NCBI GenBank assembly: GCA_937960785.1 | Contig: CALGOZ010000060.1 | Location: forward strand, 1-8,370 | Direction of reading: 5' to 3' | DNA from: an uncultured Pseudogracilibacillus sp. | GTDB lineage: Bacteria; Bacillota; Bacilli; Bacillales; Amphibacillaceae | DNA length: 8,370 nt | Shown: in pieces, positions 1 through 7,291 of the stretch | Numbering within the stretch: position 1 is the first letter of the stretch | Layout of the letters: each line of letters starts with the position of its first letter | Notes under the pieces: model-generated | What the model saw: only the letters and a program-made list of their open reading frames with translations | What the model was told of the DNA's origin: nothing | The model's database searches: none | Position numbers and translations under genes: made by a program

Positions 1-232
1 TTTCCGCTGGACCATCGCCGCGAAAAGGTTATCGCTGATTTTCGCTTAGACCTTTCCGCTGGAGTGTTGCCTCGGAAAGGTTGTTGCTGATTTTCGCTTA
101 GACCTTTTCGCTGGAGTGTTGCCTCGGAAAGGTTGTCGCTGATTTTCGCTTAGACCTTTTCGCTGGAGTGTTGCCTCGGAAAGGTTGTTGCTGATTTTCG
201 CTCAAACCTTTTCCGCTGGACCATCGCCGCGA
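1..232. repeat. Tandem array of ~52-bp non-coding repeats
   Basis: Four full units start at about 9, 61, 113 and 165, with periods 52, 52, 52 and 53, and a partial fifth starts at 218. The three middle units share the head GGAGTGTTGCCTCGG, while the first unit and the final partial one carry GGACCATCGCCGCGA. As a result a 23-bp segment at 1-23 recurs exactly at 210-232. The rest of each unit, an AAAGGTT to ACCTTT core around GCTGATTTTCGCT, is nearly invariant. AAAGGT and ACCTTT are complementary, so each unit can fold into a hairpin with a loop of about 20 nt. The period is not a multiple of three and no long ORF runs through, so coding is unlikely. The array is cut by the window start. Its function is unknown. 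Confidence 0.9.
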
Positions 233-367
233 TAATAGGTTCTTATTATTTATGCACATTTTGTTACAGATTGGGAAAATAGTGTTCGTTATCTCCTATT
301 TGTTCTTAATATTTATGAAAATCCAGTTGCAAATCGCTATATCTTTGAGAAAAGATGATATTACGTA

Positions 368-396
368 TTGACGATGTTTGGTCTATCGTTTAAAAT
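368..396 (+). promoter_or_regulatory. Sigma-A promoter of the E1 alpha/beta operon
   Basis: A -35 element TTGACG (368-373) and a -10 element TAAAAT (391-396) are separated by exactly 17 bp, placing the transcription start near 403. The spacer holds a short dyad, ACGAT (371-375) and ATCGT (385-389), which could be an operator half-pair but is short enough to be chance. A small stem-loop, ATCTTT-gaga-AAAGAT (341-356), lies just upstream of the -35. Nothing else is recognisable between the repeat array (ending 232) and this promoter. A second TTGACG at 410-415 has no good -10 partner. Confidence 0.65.
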
Positions 397-421
397 ATTT
401 CGTAAGAAGTTGACGTTATAT

Positions 422-436
422 CATTTTCTGAAAATT
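422..436 (+). promoter_or_regulatory. CodY-binding box
   Basis: The sequence CATTTTCTGAAAATT matches the published CodY consensus AATTTTCWGAAAATT at 14 of 15 positions. It lies about 20-34 nt downstream of the predicted transcription start, where bound CodY would block elongation as a roadblock. CodY in low-GC Gram-positives binds DNA better when branched-chain amino acids and GTP are abundant. The inferred effect is repression of the E1 genes in rich conditions and release on amino-acid limitation. Confidence 0.7.
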
Positions 437-456
437 AAAACTGAAGGGGGAAGAGC

Positions 457-486
457 TTGGTCCTAACTTTGACTCTACTAATCTAA
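457..486 (+). CDS. Possible nine-codon leader peptide (MVLTLTLLI)
   Basis: A strong Shine-Dalgarno-like stretch, AAGGGGGAAG (444-453), is followed by TTG at 457 and a nine-codon frame ending in TAA at 484-486. The peptide would be M-V-L-T-L-T-L-L-I: six of the eight residues after the start are Leu, Val or Ile and the other two are Thr. Three of the four Leu codons are CTA. It sits between a CodY box and the E1 alpha start and inside the predicted transcript. No intrinsic terminator or clear alternative hairpin follows it before 516, so classical attenuation is not supported. It may be a translated leader, a translational-coupling element or a chance frame. It is too short for homology to decide. 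Confidence 0.3.
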   Translation: MVLTLTLLI

Positions 487-515
487 AAAAATAATTAAGA
501 AATGGGGGATTGACG

Positions 516-1607
516 TTGTGGATTAAGCCAAATCAAACGGAAGTTAAGCGGGTGCAATATTTAGATGAAAAGGGCGAGTTAGTAGGTGATCGTCCGGAAA
601 TTTCGGAAGAGACGATGCGGGATTTATATGAATGGATGGTGCAAATACGGGTCTTTGATGAAAAGACGATCGAACTACAGCAAGAAGGAAAAATTGGTGT
701 GTACGCTCAGTTCAAAGGGCAAGAGGCGGCTCAAGTTGGAAGCGCTTTCCCGATGGGGGATGAGGATTGGATTTATCCGAGCTATCGTGAGTCGGGTGTA
801 TATTTAGTCCGAGGGATGCCGATGGAGCAGACTTTTCTCTATATGATGGGTGAGATACAGGATGCGACTTTGGCGGAGGCGGAGGAGCTAGGGATAAACT
901 CGAATGTGTTCCCAGTACAAATTATTATCGCTGCCCAATGTATCCACGCTGTTGGGGGAGCTTGGGCAAGTAAATATCGTAATGAAAATAGTGTAAGTGT
1001 GACCTACGTCGGTGAGGGTGGAACATCGGAGGGGGACTTCCACGAGGCGATGAATTTCGCGGCTGTGTATGATCTACCGGTTATATTCTTCGTGCAAAAT
1101 AACCAATGGGCAATTACAACGCCTGTAGAAAAACAAATGGCGACAAAAACGGTTGCGCAAAAGGTAGAAGCCTATGGGATTCATGGGATTCAGGTGGATG
1201 GAAATGATGTTCTTGCGGTATACGAAACGATGAAAGAGGCCCTAGCTTTAGCCCGTGAAGGAAAGCCGGTATTAATCGAGGCGATGACTTATCGTCAAGG
1301 TCCGCATACAACACTAGATGATGATTCTCGTTATCGTGAGGAAAGAGAGTTAGAACAATGGTTAGAAAAAGATCCGCTCAAACGAATGAAAACGTTCTTA
1401 ATAAACGAAGGCCTATGGGATGAAAAGCGAGATGAGGAATTGTATAAGAAGGCAGAAGAAAAAGTGCTAGAAGCTTACGATTTAGCTGTGAAAAAGGCGA
1501 CGAGCAAGGTCGAAGATTTATTCGATATCGTGTATGAGGAAAAGACGGAGGAATTAAGCGAACAGCAAGAAGAGGCGAGAAAAAGTTCAGGAGGTGTATT
1601 AAATTGA
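516..1607 (+). CDS. pdhA: 2-oxoacid dehydrogenase E1 component, alpha subunit (PdhA-like)
   Basis: This is the alpha subunit of a heterotetrameric thiamine-diphosphate E1 that decarboxylates a 2-oxoacid and passes the acyl group to a lipoyl-E2. Residues are numbered from TTG 516 (363 aa; Bacillus PdhA is about 370). The cofactor region is GEG (166-168) followed by NN (195-196), inside GEGGTSEGDFHEAMNFA. The phosphate/lipoyl loop YRQGPHTT (259-266) with DDD (268-270) is intact, including H264. The usual magnesium ligand of the GDG motif is Glu instead of Asp. TTG 516 is preferred because GGGGGA (504-509) lies 6 nt upstream; TTG 510 touches that site and is the only other in-frame choice. The stop overlaps the E1 beta start. 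The sequence resembles PdhA most, but the DDDSRYR loop also occurs in branched-chain E1 alpha, so the substrate (pyruvate or branched-chain 2-oxoacids) is unsettled. Confidence 0.9.
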   Translation: MWIKPNQTEVKRVQYLDEKGELVGDRPEISEETMRDLYEWMVQIRVFDEKTIELQQEGKIGVYAQFKGQEAAQVGSAFPMGDEDWIYPSYRESGVYLVRGMPMEQTFLYMMGEIQDATLAEAEELGINSNVFPVQIIIAAQCIHAVGGAWASKYRNENSVSVTYVGEGGTSEGDFHEAMNFAAVYDLPVIFFVQNNQWAITTPVEKQMATKTVAQKVEAYGIHGIQVDGNDVLAVYETMKEALALAREGKPVLIEAMTYRQGPHTTLDDDSRYREERELEQWLEKDPLKRMKTFLINEGLWDEKRDEELYKKAEEKVLEAYDLAVKKATSKVEDLFDIVYEEKTEELSEQQEEARKSSGGVLN

Positions 1608-2587
1608 TCCATATGACAATGATGGAGGCGCTTAACTCAGCGATTAAAGAAGAGATGGAGCGGGATCATTCGATTATTTGCCTTGGTCAAGATATTGGAA
1701 AAGGAGGCGGTGTACTGCGAATTACAGAAGGTTTGCAAGAGCAGTTTGGTGCAGAACGAGTCGTCGATACACCGATTGCTGAATCAGCGATTATAGGTTC
1801 GGCCGTTGGAATGGCTACAAGAGGGTTACGGCCGATTGCGGAGATTCAGTTTTTCGGCTTTATTTACGAAGCGATGGGACAAATTGCTGCCCAAGCTGCG
1901 CGAATTCGTTCCCGTTCTGGTGGGGTATATAGTGCTCCGATGGTTATTCGTGCTCCTTATGGTGGTGGTATCGGCGCTCCTGAGTTGCATACCGATAGTT
2001 TAGAGGGGTTATTCTTACATTCTCCAGGAATAAAAGTCGTCACCCCAAGCAATCCCTACGACGCAAAAGGATTGTTAAAAGCTGCAATTCGCGATCCCGA
2101 CCCAGTTCTATTTTTAGAGCCGATTTTACTTTATATGATGTCTTTTGGTGAAGTGCCGAAGGAAGACTATGTCGTCGAAATAGGAAAGGCAAAGGTGTTA
2201 AAAGAAGGAGAAGACCTTACGATTATTACTTACGGTCCTGCCGTGCCAAAGGTAGAGCAAGCTGTAGCACAAATCGAGAATGAACTATCCCTTTCCGTCG
2301 AGGTAATTGACTTGCGTACAATCGTTCCAATGGATCGGGAGGCGATTATCAATTCGGCAAAAAAGACAGGCCGTGTGATGGTTGTCCACGAAGCGGTGAA
2401 AGCAGGCGGAGTCAGTGCAGAAATTTCAGCACTTTTAAACGAAAAGGCCTTCGATTATTTAAAAGGACCTATTGCACGGGTGACTGGCTTTAATACACCG
2501 TATCCAGTACCATCAGTAGAAAAGGATTGGTTACCGAATGAAGAGCGTATCGTTCAAGCGGCGGAAAAAATGTTTGCAAAAGTCTAA
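1604..2587 (+). CDS. pdhB: 2-oxoacid dehydrogenase E1 component, beta subunit (PdhB-like)
   Basis: This is the beta subunit of the same E1 enzyme, 327 aa and full length for the family. It carries the pyrimidine-binding catalytic Glu in DTPIAES (E60), the FFGF(I)YEAM stretch (83-91), APELHTDSLEGL with H129, and the C-terminal transketolase-like domain beginning near 200 with VIDLRTIVPMD (234-244). Translation starts at TTG 1604, which overlaps the alpha stop as TTGA, and AGGAGGTG (1589-1596) gives a 7-nt spacing. ATG 1613 is in frame, but MTMMEA aligns with family N-termini either way. The overlap implies translational coupling and equal dosage. The middle of the protein is very close to Bacillus PdhB, while the C-terminal TGFNTPYPVP stretch is more like branched-chain E1 beta, so substrate remains open. 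No E2 or E3 gene follows. Confidence 0.92.
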   Translation: MIHMTMMEALNSAIKEEMERDHSIICLGQDIGKGGGVLRITEGLQEQFGAERVVDTPIAESAIIGSAVGMATRGLRPIAEIQFFGFIYEAMGQIAAQAARIRSRSGGVYSAPMVIRAPYGGGIGAPELHTDSLEGLFLHSPGIKVVTPSNPYDAKGLLKAAIRDPDPVLFLEPILLYMMSFGEVPKEDYVVEIGKAKVLKEGEDLTIITYGPAVPKVEQAVAQIENELSLSVEVIDLRTIVPMDREAIINSAKKTGRVMVVHEAVKAGGVSAEISALLNEKAFDYLKGPIARVTGFNTPYPVPSVEKDWLPNEERIVQAAEKMFAKV

Positions 2588-2593
2588 AGTTGA

Positions 2594-2749
2594 AAGACCC
2601 TCTGGGAGTCTAGGCATCATGCCGGGATAGCGATTATGTTAGCTAATCCTGGAAAACAACTGCTTTCTACTGGTGTATGTGTGCCAATTTCTGAAATGCC
2701 CAAAGCAATCCAAAAAGCTCGGCAAACAATCGTGTTTTACTTTAAATGA
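2594..2749 (+). pseudogene. Remnant of a GlcD-type FAD-linked oxidase (D-lactate/glycolate dehydrogenase family)
   Basis: Between stops at 2591 and 2747 this frame reads KTLWESRHHAGIAIML, then ANPGKQLLSTGVCVPISEMP, then KAIQKARQTI. This matches the family block around the conserved LWxARHxA ... TDVCVPxSRLxE motif in the C-terminal domain of FAD-linked oxidases such as GlcD. A complete member is about 450-480 aa; only about 45 residues survive, with no FAD-binding domain before and no C-terminus after. The frame then runs into the repeat sequence at 2736 and stops as VFYFK. There is no start codon or ribosome site. The call is by recalled motif similarity, so exact subfamily and substrate cannot be given. 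Confidence 0.7.
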
Positions 2750-2875
2750 AAAATACTTTCTTACCGAAGGCTTTTGCGCGAAATGCTAGTTTGTCTATTT
2801 TTTACTTTAAATCAAATAGCATCTTGCCAAAGGTTTATACATGCGATGTTAGTGCGTCCAACCTTTACTTTAAAT
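2736..2875. repeat. Degenerate ~64-bp tandem repeat marked by TTTACTTTAAAT
   Basis: The 12-mer TTTACTTTAAAT occurs three times, at 2736, 2801 and 2864 (spacings 65 and 63). The first two units can be aligned along their length: each continues through A-rich sequence to CTTRCCRAAGG, then a GCG/ATG-containing stretch and YTAGT. The third copy is only the head and runs into the terminator hairpin. The repeat is unrelated to the array at 1-232 and directly abuts the oxidase remnant, whose reading frame ends inside the first copy. It may be a dispersed Bacillaceae repeat, but copy number elsewhere cannot be seen here. Confidence 0.65.
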
Positions 2876-2877
2876 AA

Positions 2878-2919
2878 AAAATGGTTCCATTCACTCTTAA
2901 AGTTGAATCGAACCATTTT
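2878..2919. terminator. Bidirectional terminator hairpin between the E1 operon region and the TetR gene
   Basis: AAAATGGTTC (2878-2887) pairs perfectly with GAACCATTTT (2910-2919). After a C-C mismatch, ATTCA (2889-2893) pairs with TGAAT (2904-2908), leaving a 10-nt loop. On the minus strand the hairpin is followed by a run of T (complement of the A tract at 2874-2881), fitting termination of the TetR gene, whose stop is at 2924-2926. On the plus strand the following sequence is T/A-rich (TTTTATATTTATTTA), so it may also end transcripts from the E1 genes. Confidence 0.75.
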
Positions 2920-2923
2920 ATAT

Positions 2924-3550
2924 TTATTTATATAGTCCGTTTGCATATATTTCGGCAATATTTTCGATGATTGTTTCTGGGTCTTTATCTGTTTCATCTA
3001 AGGCTATTTTCCATAGATAATTTTCTGTTACGTAAAATAAAACACTTGCAACCACATCTGGATCGAACTTCGGATTGCGTACTAAATCTTTTTCAATTGC
3101 TTGTTCGACGTTCTGGGCGATTCGTTTAAGTAGTCGTTCGGTTATCTCCTTCCAGCGTTCTTCTACTCGGTCGGAAAGTTGAATCGCTTCGTAGGTGACA
3201 GTAGCTAATGGTTTATGTTCATTTATTATCTCGATTAAACTACGTATATTATTTTGAATAAAACTAAATGCCTCTTCCTTAGAACGGACCGTGTATTCTT
3301 TACTAGCTATGTCGTAAATTTGGTCCATTACATTTTCAGTAATCGTTAAAAATATATCTTCTTTCCCATTCGGAAAATGATTGTAAGCTGTACCGTATCC
3401 GATGCCAGCGTGATTAGCAATCATCGTAATCGTCGTCTTACGAAAGCCATATTCGATAAACAGTTCGGTTGCAGATTCGATAATCTTACGTTTGGACGTT
3501 TCTCCACGGATGACTCGACGATCTACCTTCTGTGCTGCTTCTTTACTCAA
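2924..3550 (-). CDS. TetR/AcrR-family transcriptional regulator
   Basis: This is a 208-aa DNA-binding repressor of typical TetR length. The N-terminal three-helix domain spans about 18-64: KRKIIESATELFIEYGFRKT, then the helix-turn-helix ITMIANHAGIGYGTAYNHF (41-59), the family's signature block, although Pro-Asn (60-61) lies between NHF and GKEDIF. The C-terminal helical ligand domain (about 75-208) is not conserved and gives no hint of the effector. The start is TTG at 3550; AAGGGAGAGG on the minus strand (complement of 3558-3567) sits 7 nt away and no upstream start has a better site. It is transcribed alone, with its own promoter and terminator. It faces the E1 region tail to tail and is co-oriented with the YjiH-like gene upstream, from which a terminator separates it. 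The target genes are unknown. Its single-gene layout allows autoregulation, but no clear operator is visible. Confidence 0.92.
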   Translation of the reverse strand: MSKEAAQKVDRRVIRGETSKRKIIESATELFIEYGFRKTTITMIANHAGIGYGTAYNHFPNGKEDIFLTITENVMDQIYDIASKEYTVRSKEEAFSFIQNNIRSLIEIINEHKPLATVTYEAIQLSDRVEERWKEITERLLKRIAQNVEQAIEKDLVRNPKFDPDVVASVLFYVTENYLWKIALDETDKDPETIIENIAEIYANGLYK

Positions 3551-3591
3551 TCGTTTGCCTCTCCCTTTAATTTGAGATAACGCTTTTTAAT

Positions 3592-3615
3592 GTTTGATAT
3601 ATATGCTTAGGGTAT
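3592..3615 (+). promoter_or_regulatory. Sigma-B-like promoter on the plus strand, without a downstream gene
   Basis: GTTTGA (3592-3597) and GGGTAT (3610-3615) are 12 bp apart. This differs by one base from the Bacillus sigma-B consensus GTTTAA-N12-14-GGGTAT. No plus-strand gene follows before 5491, so a transcript would be a non-coding RNA crossing the hairpin at 3729-3778 and running antisense to the YjiH-like gene. With no downstream gene, a chance match is quite possible. Confidence 0.25.
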
Positions 3616-3631
3616 GATTCCTTGTTGCCTT

Positions 3632-3660
3632 ATTATAGCGACTCAACGATTTCTGGGCAA
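3632..3660 (-). promoter_or_regulatory. Sigma-A promoter of the TetR-family gene
   Basis: Reading the minus strand, TTGCCC (complement of 3655-3660) and a perfect TATAAT (complement of 3632-3637) are separated by 17 bp. Transcription would begin near 3625, giving a leader of about 75 nt before the TTG start at 3550. TTGCC and GGCAA copies at 3625-3629 and 3656-3660 flank the promoter as a widely spaced dyad, which may be chance. Confidence 0.65.
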
Positions 3661-3728
3661 GAGCAATGAGACGGTATTCGGTTTCTTTTAACTTGTTTGT
3701 GACGATTTTTTTACAATAAATGCAAGAA

Positions 3729-3778
3729 AATGCTCCCTCGAATGTAGTCTACTCTTGAGCTACTGTCGAGGGAGCATT
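3729..3778 (-). terminator. Intrinsic terminator of the YjiH-like gene
   Basis: A perfect 13-bp stem is formed by AATGCTCCCTCGA (3729-3741) and TCGAGGGAGCATT (3766-3778). A further GTAG/CTAC pairing lies inside the 24-nt loop (3744-3747 with 3760-3763). On the minus strand the stem is followed by TTTTCTTG, a modest U-tract, just after the gene's stop at 3786. The plus-strand side lacks a T run, so it is called for the minus strand. The rest of 3551-3785 holds only the TetR leader and promoter and the sigma-B-like match. Confidence 0.8.
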
Positions 3779-3785
3779 CATTCAA

Positions 3786-5126
3786 TTAAAAGATTAAGTG
3801 AGCAAGTAAAACGATGACTGGCAATGTAATAATTGTACGTAATAAGAAAATGACGACTAAGTCTCTAAAGTTTACTGGAATTTTTGAACCGAGTAGTAGG
3901 CCACCGACTTCAGACATGTAAATTAATTGAGTGACAGAAAGTGCTCCAATTACAAAACGAGTCATCTCTGAAGCGATTGATGAACCGATAATAGCTGGTA
4001 AAAACATATCTGCAAACCCGATTAAAATCGTTTGTGATGCTTCTTTTGCTTCTGGGACTTGCATCAATTCTAAAATTGGAATAAACGGTACCCCGAGCCA
4101 TTGGAAAAAGGAAGTAAACTCAGCAACGACGAGGGCTACAAGTCCAAAGGCCATTACGACCGGAGCAACTCCCATCCACATGTCGAGCACGTTTTTAAAT
4201 CCTTCGGAGACGAATTTTTTAACACTCGTTTCTTGACGGCTACGTTCGATTGCTTTTTCGTAACCGTAAGTGAAAGTATTGTATCCGGCTGGAATAGATT
4301 CGTCTATCTTTTCCTGATTTGGATTAATAAAGCTATCTTCCTTTCGAGAAAGGGGTGGAATTCGTGGCATAATTAAAGCCGCCACGAATCCAGCTACGAT
4401 AATCGTAAAGTAAAAGGGTAAAAACATATGCGTTAATTCTAACTTTTCGATAATAACGAGCGTGAAGGTAATCGATACGATGGAGAAAGTTGTCCCGATA
4501 ATCGCTGCTTCTCGCTTCGTATAATACCCTTCTTCATATTGTTTACTTGTAAGCAATACTCCGATTGTACCGTCACCAATCCATGAGGCGAGGGCGTCGA
4601 TCGAAGAACGACCCGGTAAACGGAAGAGCGGGCGCATAATTTCTGTCATAAAGGAGCCGATAAATTCGAGTAAACCGAAATTAGTAAGTAAAGGTAAAAA
4701 GAATCCAGCAAATAAAAAGACAGAAAAAAGTACGTGTAACAAGTCATCTAGTAACAGTTGACCGGTATCTTCACCGTGAACAGCCTCTGGACCGATTTGG
4801 AAAAATACCATAATCGCAAAGACCATAGCTAAGAGGCGGATTACAGTCCAAAAGTTCCCGACTAAAAACAATCGTTGTAAAAAAGGCTTTCCGATGAGGC
4901 CATCTGGCTTAATCCGGAAAAATAAAGTAAATAGTCCCGTTATCACAATAATGAGCATCATAATAAGCGATAAGTAATTTGCTAATAAATCTTGAATAAA
5001 TCCAGCTAAAACAGCAATCGGAATGGTAAATTCTCCTGCAATTTTAATCGGAGTCATAAATAGAAAGATTCCAATGAGTGATGGAATAATAAATTTCAGA
5101 TGTTCTTTAGATGTATAGTTGTTCAT
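3786..5126 (-). CDS. YjiH-family membrane protein with nucleoside-recognition (Gate) domain
   Basis: This 446-aa integral membrane protein belongs to the group of E. coli YjiH. Hydrophobic segments lie at about 11-27, 33-70, 92-110, 129-155, 205-226, 232-254, 316-337, 366-385, 395-413 and 423-446, with a polar loop at 258-312. The stretch FGLLEFIGSFMTEIMRPLFR (150-169), followed by LPGRSSIDALASWIGDGTIG (170-189), is the Gate-domain signature, with a second Gate-like half around MWMGVAPVVMAFG (316-328). The ATG at 5126 has AGGAGT (complement of 5135-5140) 8 nt upstream. Gate proteins include nucleoside transporters and spore-maturation proteins. YjiH itself has no established substrate known to me, so transport of a nucleoside or related solute is only an inference. 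It is monocistronic, with a promoter rich in dyads that suggests specific control. Confidence 0.9.
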   Translation of the reverse strand: MNNYTSKEHLKFIIPSLIGIFLFMTPIKIAGEFTIPIAVLAGFIQDLLANYLSLIMMLIIVITGLFTLFFRIKPDGLIGKPFLQRLFLVGNFWTVIRLLAMVFAIMVFFQIGPEAVHGEDTGQLLLDDLLHVLFSVFLFAGFFLPLLTNFGLLEFIGSFMTEIMRPLFRLPGRSSIDALASWIGDGTIGVLLTSKQYEEGYYTKREAAIIGTTFSIVSITFTLVIIEKLELTHMFLPFYFTIIVAGFVAALIMPRIPPLSRKEDSFINPNQEKIDESIPAGYNTFTYGYEKAIERSRQETSVKKFVSEGFKNVLDMWMGVAPVVMAFGLVALVVAEFTSFFQWLGVPFIPILELMQVPEAKEASQTILIGFADMFLPAIIGSSIASEMTRFVIGALSVTQLIYMSEVGGLLLGSKIPVNFRDLVVIFLLRTIITLPVIVLLAHLIF

Positions 5127-5160
5127 TATTTTTTACTCCTGTTCGTTATTGTCTAGAAAT

Positions 5161-5189
5161 ACTATACACGTAAATGTATAATCATACAA
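5161..5189 (-). promoter_or_regulatory. Promoter of the YjiH-like gene with overlapping operator-like dyads
   Basis: On the minus strand, TTGTAT (complement of 5184-5189) and TATAGT (complement of 5161-5166) have a 17-bp spacer. Within it TATACA (5163-5168) and TGTATA (5175-5180) form a perfect 6-bp inverted repeat with a 6-nt gap. TGTAT (5175-5179) forms a second dyad with ATACA (5184-5188). The three alternating half-sites cover both promoter elements, as expected of a repressor operator. The cognate regulator is not identifiable. Confidence 0.6.
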
Positions 5190-5490
5190 TAGGAAGAGAA
5201 AAACTCTTTATTTTAACATTATTCTGAAAAATTCAATTAGAATAAGCGCATTGGCAAAAAGCTTGATTTAATAAGGTTTTTATTACTTACATGTTGTAAA
5301 TTGTTCTCTAAGTGGTAAAAAGAGGATACCGAGTACAGGTCGTATAAAACTACTTTTCTACTTTTAATTGATGACGAATTTGCTGGTAAAACTTTTTTGC
5401 TAATAATAGTGTGTGTCGTTGTTCGTTTTGCTGAAATAATGATAAACTATACGTTGAAAAAGGTAAAAATATAGAAAAGAGGGAACGTCT
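5190..5490. other. Intergenic region upstream of the YjiH-like gene and the small unknown gene
   Basis: This stretch separates two divergent genes. At 5218-5232 is a CodY-like sequence centred on TTCTGAAAA, with 3 mismatches to the 15-bp consensus, about 50 bp upstream of the YjiH promoter. For the small gene at 5491 no convincing sigma-A promoter is seen: TTGCTG (5380-5385) with AATAAT (5402-5407, 16-bp spacer) is the best of several weak pairs. No RNA gene, repeat or riboswitch is recognisable. Confidence 0.4.
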
Positions 5491-5832
5491 ATGACCGAAG
5501 AAAAGGAACAATTACAATTCTACATACGTCATCATGAAGATTTTTTACAAGATAAAATGATTCTCGTCTTTAAAAGCGATGAAGCGCGCAAGTTTTTCGA
5601 ATCAAGATTAAAGGGAAGTGCGTTTGAAAAAGTGACGAAGGATATGGCACTTCATGCTGCGAGGATCGGTATTAACGGAAAGATTGTCCCTTACGGTTAT
5701 ACGACGAGATTAACGCAGGAAGAAAAAGCGAAATTAAGTACCGCAAACTGGGACGAGACCGCTCGCCTTTTAGCAGAAGGTAACGAGCGTTTATATAAAG
5801 AAGCGATGGAAAAGTTATCAAAAAAAGAATGA
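5491..5832 (+). CDS. Small conserved-looking soluble protein of unknown function
   Basis: I do not recognise this 113-aa protein. It is strongly charged, has no signal peptide or membrane segment, and looks helical at its C-terminal third (LTQEEKAKL, then WDETARLLAEGNERLYKEAM). The middle contains a short hydrophobic stretch, HAARIGINGKIVPYGYTT (55-72), that could be a small beta element. No cysteines are present. The ATG at 5491 is preceded by AAGAGGGAA (5478-5486) at a spacing of about 5 nt, and synonymous-looking codon use resembles its neighbours, so a real gene is likely. It is alone between two minus-strand genes, with a shared terminator right after its stop. Context does not suggest a function. 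Confidence 0.75.
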   Translation: MTEEKEQLQFYIRHHEDFLQDKMILVFKSDEARKFFESRLKGSAFEKVTKDMALHAARIGINGKIVPYGYTTRLTQEEKAKLSTANWDETARLLAEGNERLYKEAMEKLSKKE

Positions 5833-5838
5833 TGAAAA

Positions 5839-5884
5839 AAACCGAACAAGCTCACGTCGCAACCGACAAAGAGCAGTTCGGTTT
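5839..5884. terminator. Bidirectional terminator between the small gene and the CodA-like gene
   Basis: Three nested helices stack: AAACCGAAC (5839-5847) with GTTCGGTTT (5876-5884), GCTC (5850-5853) with GAGC (5871-5874), and GTCG (5856-5859) with CGAC (5864-5867) closing a CAAC loop. The plus side continues as CTCTTTT and the minus side as TTTTTTTCATC, so it can serve both convergent genes, whose stops lie 7 and 6 nt away. Confidence 0.85.
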
Positions 5885-5889
5885 CTCTT

Positions 5890-7158
5890 TTAACGATGGA
5901 TAAAGTCGACGTCAATCGATTCGTTATCTAAGTGAATCCTATGGGTTGCTGGGGTTGTTTCGGCGATTACTTTTCCTTTTCGGATAACATAAAGACAGTC
6001 GCTCGTCCGGCGAATTGCTTCGGCTTCGTCTTTAGCATCTAAAATTATGCAATTGGCTGGGAGGCCTTCTTTTATACCATAATCGCTTAATTGTAATGTC
6101 GTCGCGCCGAAATGGGTAATCATCGAGAATAGATCTTTTAGTTGTTTTGGGCTTGATAGGTGAGCTGTATGAGCTAGGAGTAGTGCTGTTTGTAACATAT
6201 TTCCTTTCCCAAGGGGGCCAAAGGGATCCATAATATTATCATTACCGATACTTACATTGACACCAGCTTCTAAAAGTTCATCGACCCGGGTTACGCCCCG
6301 ATATTTCGGATAGCCGTCAAGTCGATTTTGTAAAAGGGCATTCGATGTAGGATTCGTTACGATATTCATTTCTGCTTGTTTGACGTGTTGGATTACTTTT
6401 GCTGCATAGTCATTTTGGTAATTATGTAGGGCTGTCGTATGACTTGCTGTAACTCGTCTTGGCATCGAATAGCGTAGGGCATATTTTGCAATTACTTCTA
6501 AATAGCGAGATTGCGAATCGCCCGTTTCATCCGTATGTATGTCGATTAGTTTATCGTATTTTTCTGCTAGTTCGAAGATGAGTTTTATTTGTTCAATTCC
6601 ATCTTCCCGGGTGATTTCTGCTTGAGGTAGTCCACCAATTGCATCGACTCCTCGTTTTACGGCTTCTTCGAGGAGCTCTTTTTCACCATTGCGTAAGAAC
6701 ACTCCCTCTTGAGGAAAGGCGACGATTTGAATATCGACGAGATCTTTCATCGCTTCTTTCACTTGTACAATGGCATCTAATTTTTTAAAATCGGGAGAAT
6801 AATCCGTGTGAGCACGGATCGCTTGCACACCGTTGGCCACAAGCCAGGTGACGACTTTCTTCGCACTTTGAACAACTTCATCTGTCGTTAAAGAACGCTT
6901 TCTTTCCGCAGCGATAGCGATTGCTTCTTGTAAGGTACCGCTTTTATTCGGTCGGGGGTTTCCCGCACTTAAGGCATCGTCTAAATGGACGTGAGACTCG
7001 ACAAAAGGCGGACTGACGAGCTTGCCTTTTGCATCGATTTCGTCCTTTGCTGTTTCTGTAATGTTCGGTGAGATTTGAAGGAAGGTGCCATTTTTTATAC
7101 CGATATCGACCGGTGTATCCCGGTGTCTTAATCTTGCATTTCGTATTACTAAATCCAT
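5890..7158 (-). CDS. codA: CodA-like amidohydrolase (cytosine deaminase family)
   Basis: This 422-aa cytoplasmic metal-dependent hydrolase aligns along its whole length with E. coli cytosine deaminase CodA (427 aa), which converts cytosine to uracil in pyrimidine salvage. The TIM-barrel metal ligands are visible: H56 and H58 in SHVHLDD, H208 in DIHTDE, and D307. Also present are E211 (proton shuttle equivalent), Q150 in AFPQEG, and H240 in ASHTTALH. Strikingly, E. coli GHDD (312-314 region) is GNDN here: the metal Asp is kept, but the neighbouring substrate-side Asp314 is Asn308. That position governs substrate choice in the family, so the substrate may be a different pyrimidine, a modified base or another cyclic amidine. 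The ATG at 7158 has GAGAGGAG 7 nt upstream. It is divergent from cstA and no codB permease is adjacent. Family is certain, substrate is not. Confidence 0.88.
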   Translation of the reverse strand: MDLVIRNARLRHRDTPVDIGIKNGTFLQISPNITETAKDEIDAKGKLVSPPFVESHVHLDDALSAGNPRPNKSGTLQEAIAIAAERKRSLTTDEVVQSAKKVVTWLVANGVQAIRAHTDYSPDFKKLDAIVQVKEAMKDLVDIQIVAFPQEGVFLRNGEKELLEEAVKRGVDAIGGLPQAEITREDGIEQIKLIFELAEKYDKLIDIHTDETGDSQSRYLEVIAKYALRYSMPRRVTASHTTALHNYQNDYAAKVIQHVKQAEMNIVTNPTSNALLQNRLDGYPKYRGVTRVDELLEAGVNVSIGNDNIMDPFGPLGKGNMLQTALLLAHTAHLSSPKQLKDLFSMITHFGATTLQLSDYGIKEGLPANCIILDAKDEAEAIRRTSDCLYVIRKGKVIAETTPATHRIHLDNESIDVDFIHR

Positions 7159-7194
7159 AGAAAAGCTCCTCTCGTAAACTTTTCCCTTATTCTT

Positions 7195-7223
7195 ATTATA
7201 TAATGAACAACTTTACAAAAGAA
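7195..7223 (-). promoter_or_regulatory. Probable promoter of the CodA-like gene
   Basis: On the minus strand a perfect TATAAT (complement of 7195-7200) lies about 36 nt upstream of the ATG. The -35 at a 17-bp spacing is TTCTTT (complement of 7218-7223), a weak match. A TTGTAA (complement of 7213-7218) is too close to serve this -10. The -10 lies within the palindrome ATTATATAAT. Confidence 0.4.
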
Positions 7224-7262
7224 ACGACGATTTGTTGAATAAAATTTGTCGATAAAAACAAC

Positions 7263-7291
7263 TTGTATTTTTCTTCACTTTGATGTATAAG
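7263..7291 (+). promoter_or_regulatory. Sigma-A promoter of the cstA-family gene
   Basis: TTGTAT (7263-7268) and TATAAG (7286-7291) are 17 bp apart, so transcription should begin near 7298 and leave a leader of about 70 nt. The -10 lies between the arms of the operator-like inverted repeat at 7273-7296. Confidence 0.65.
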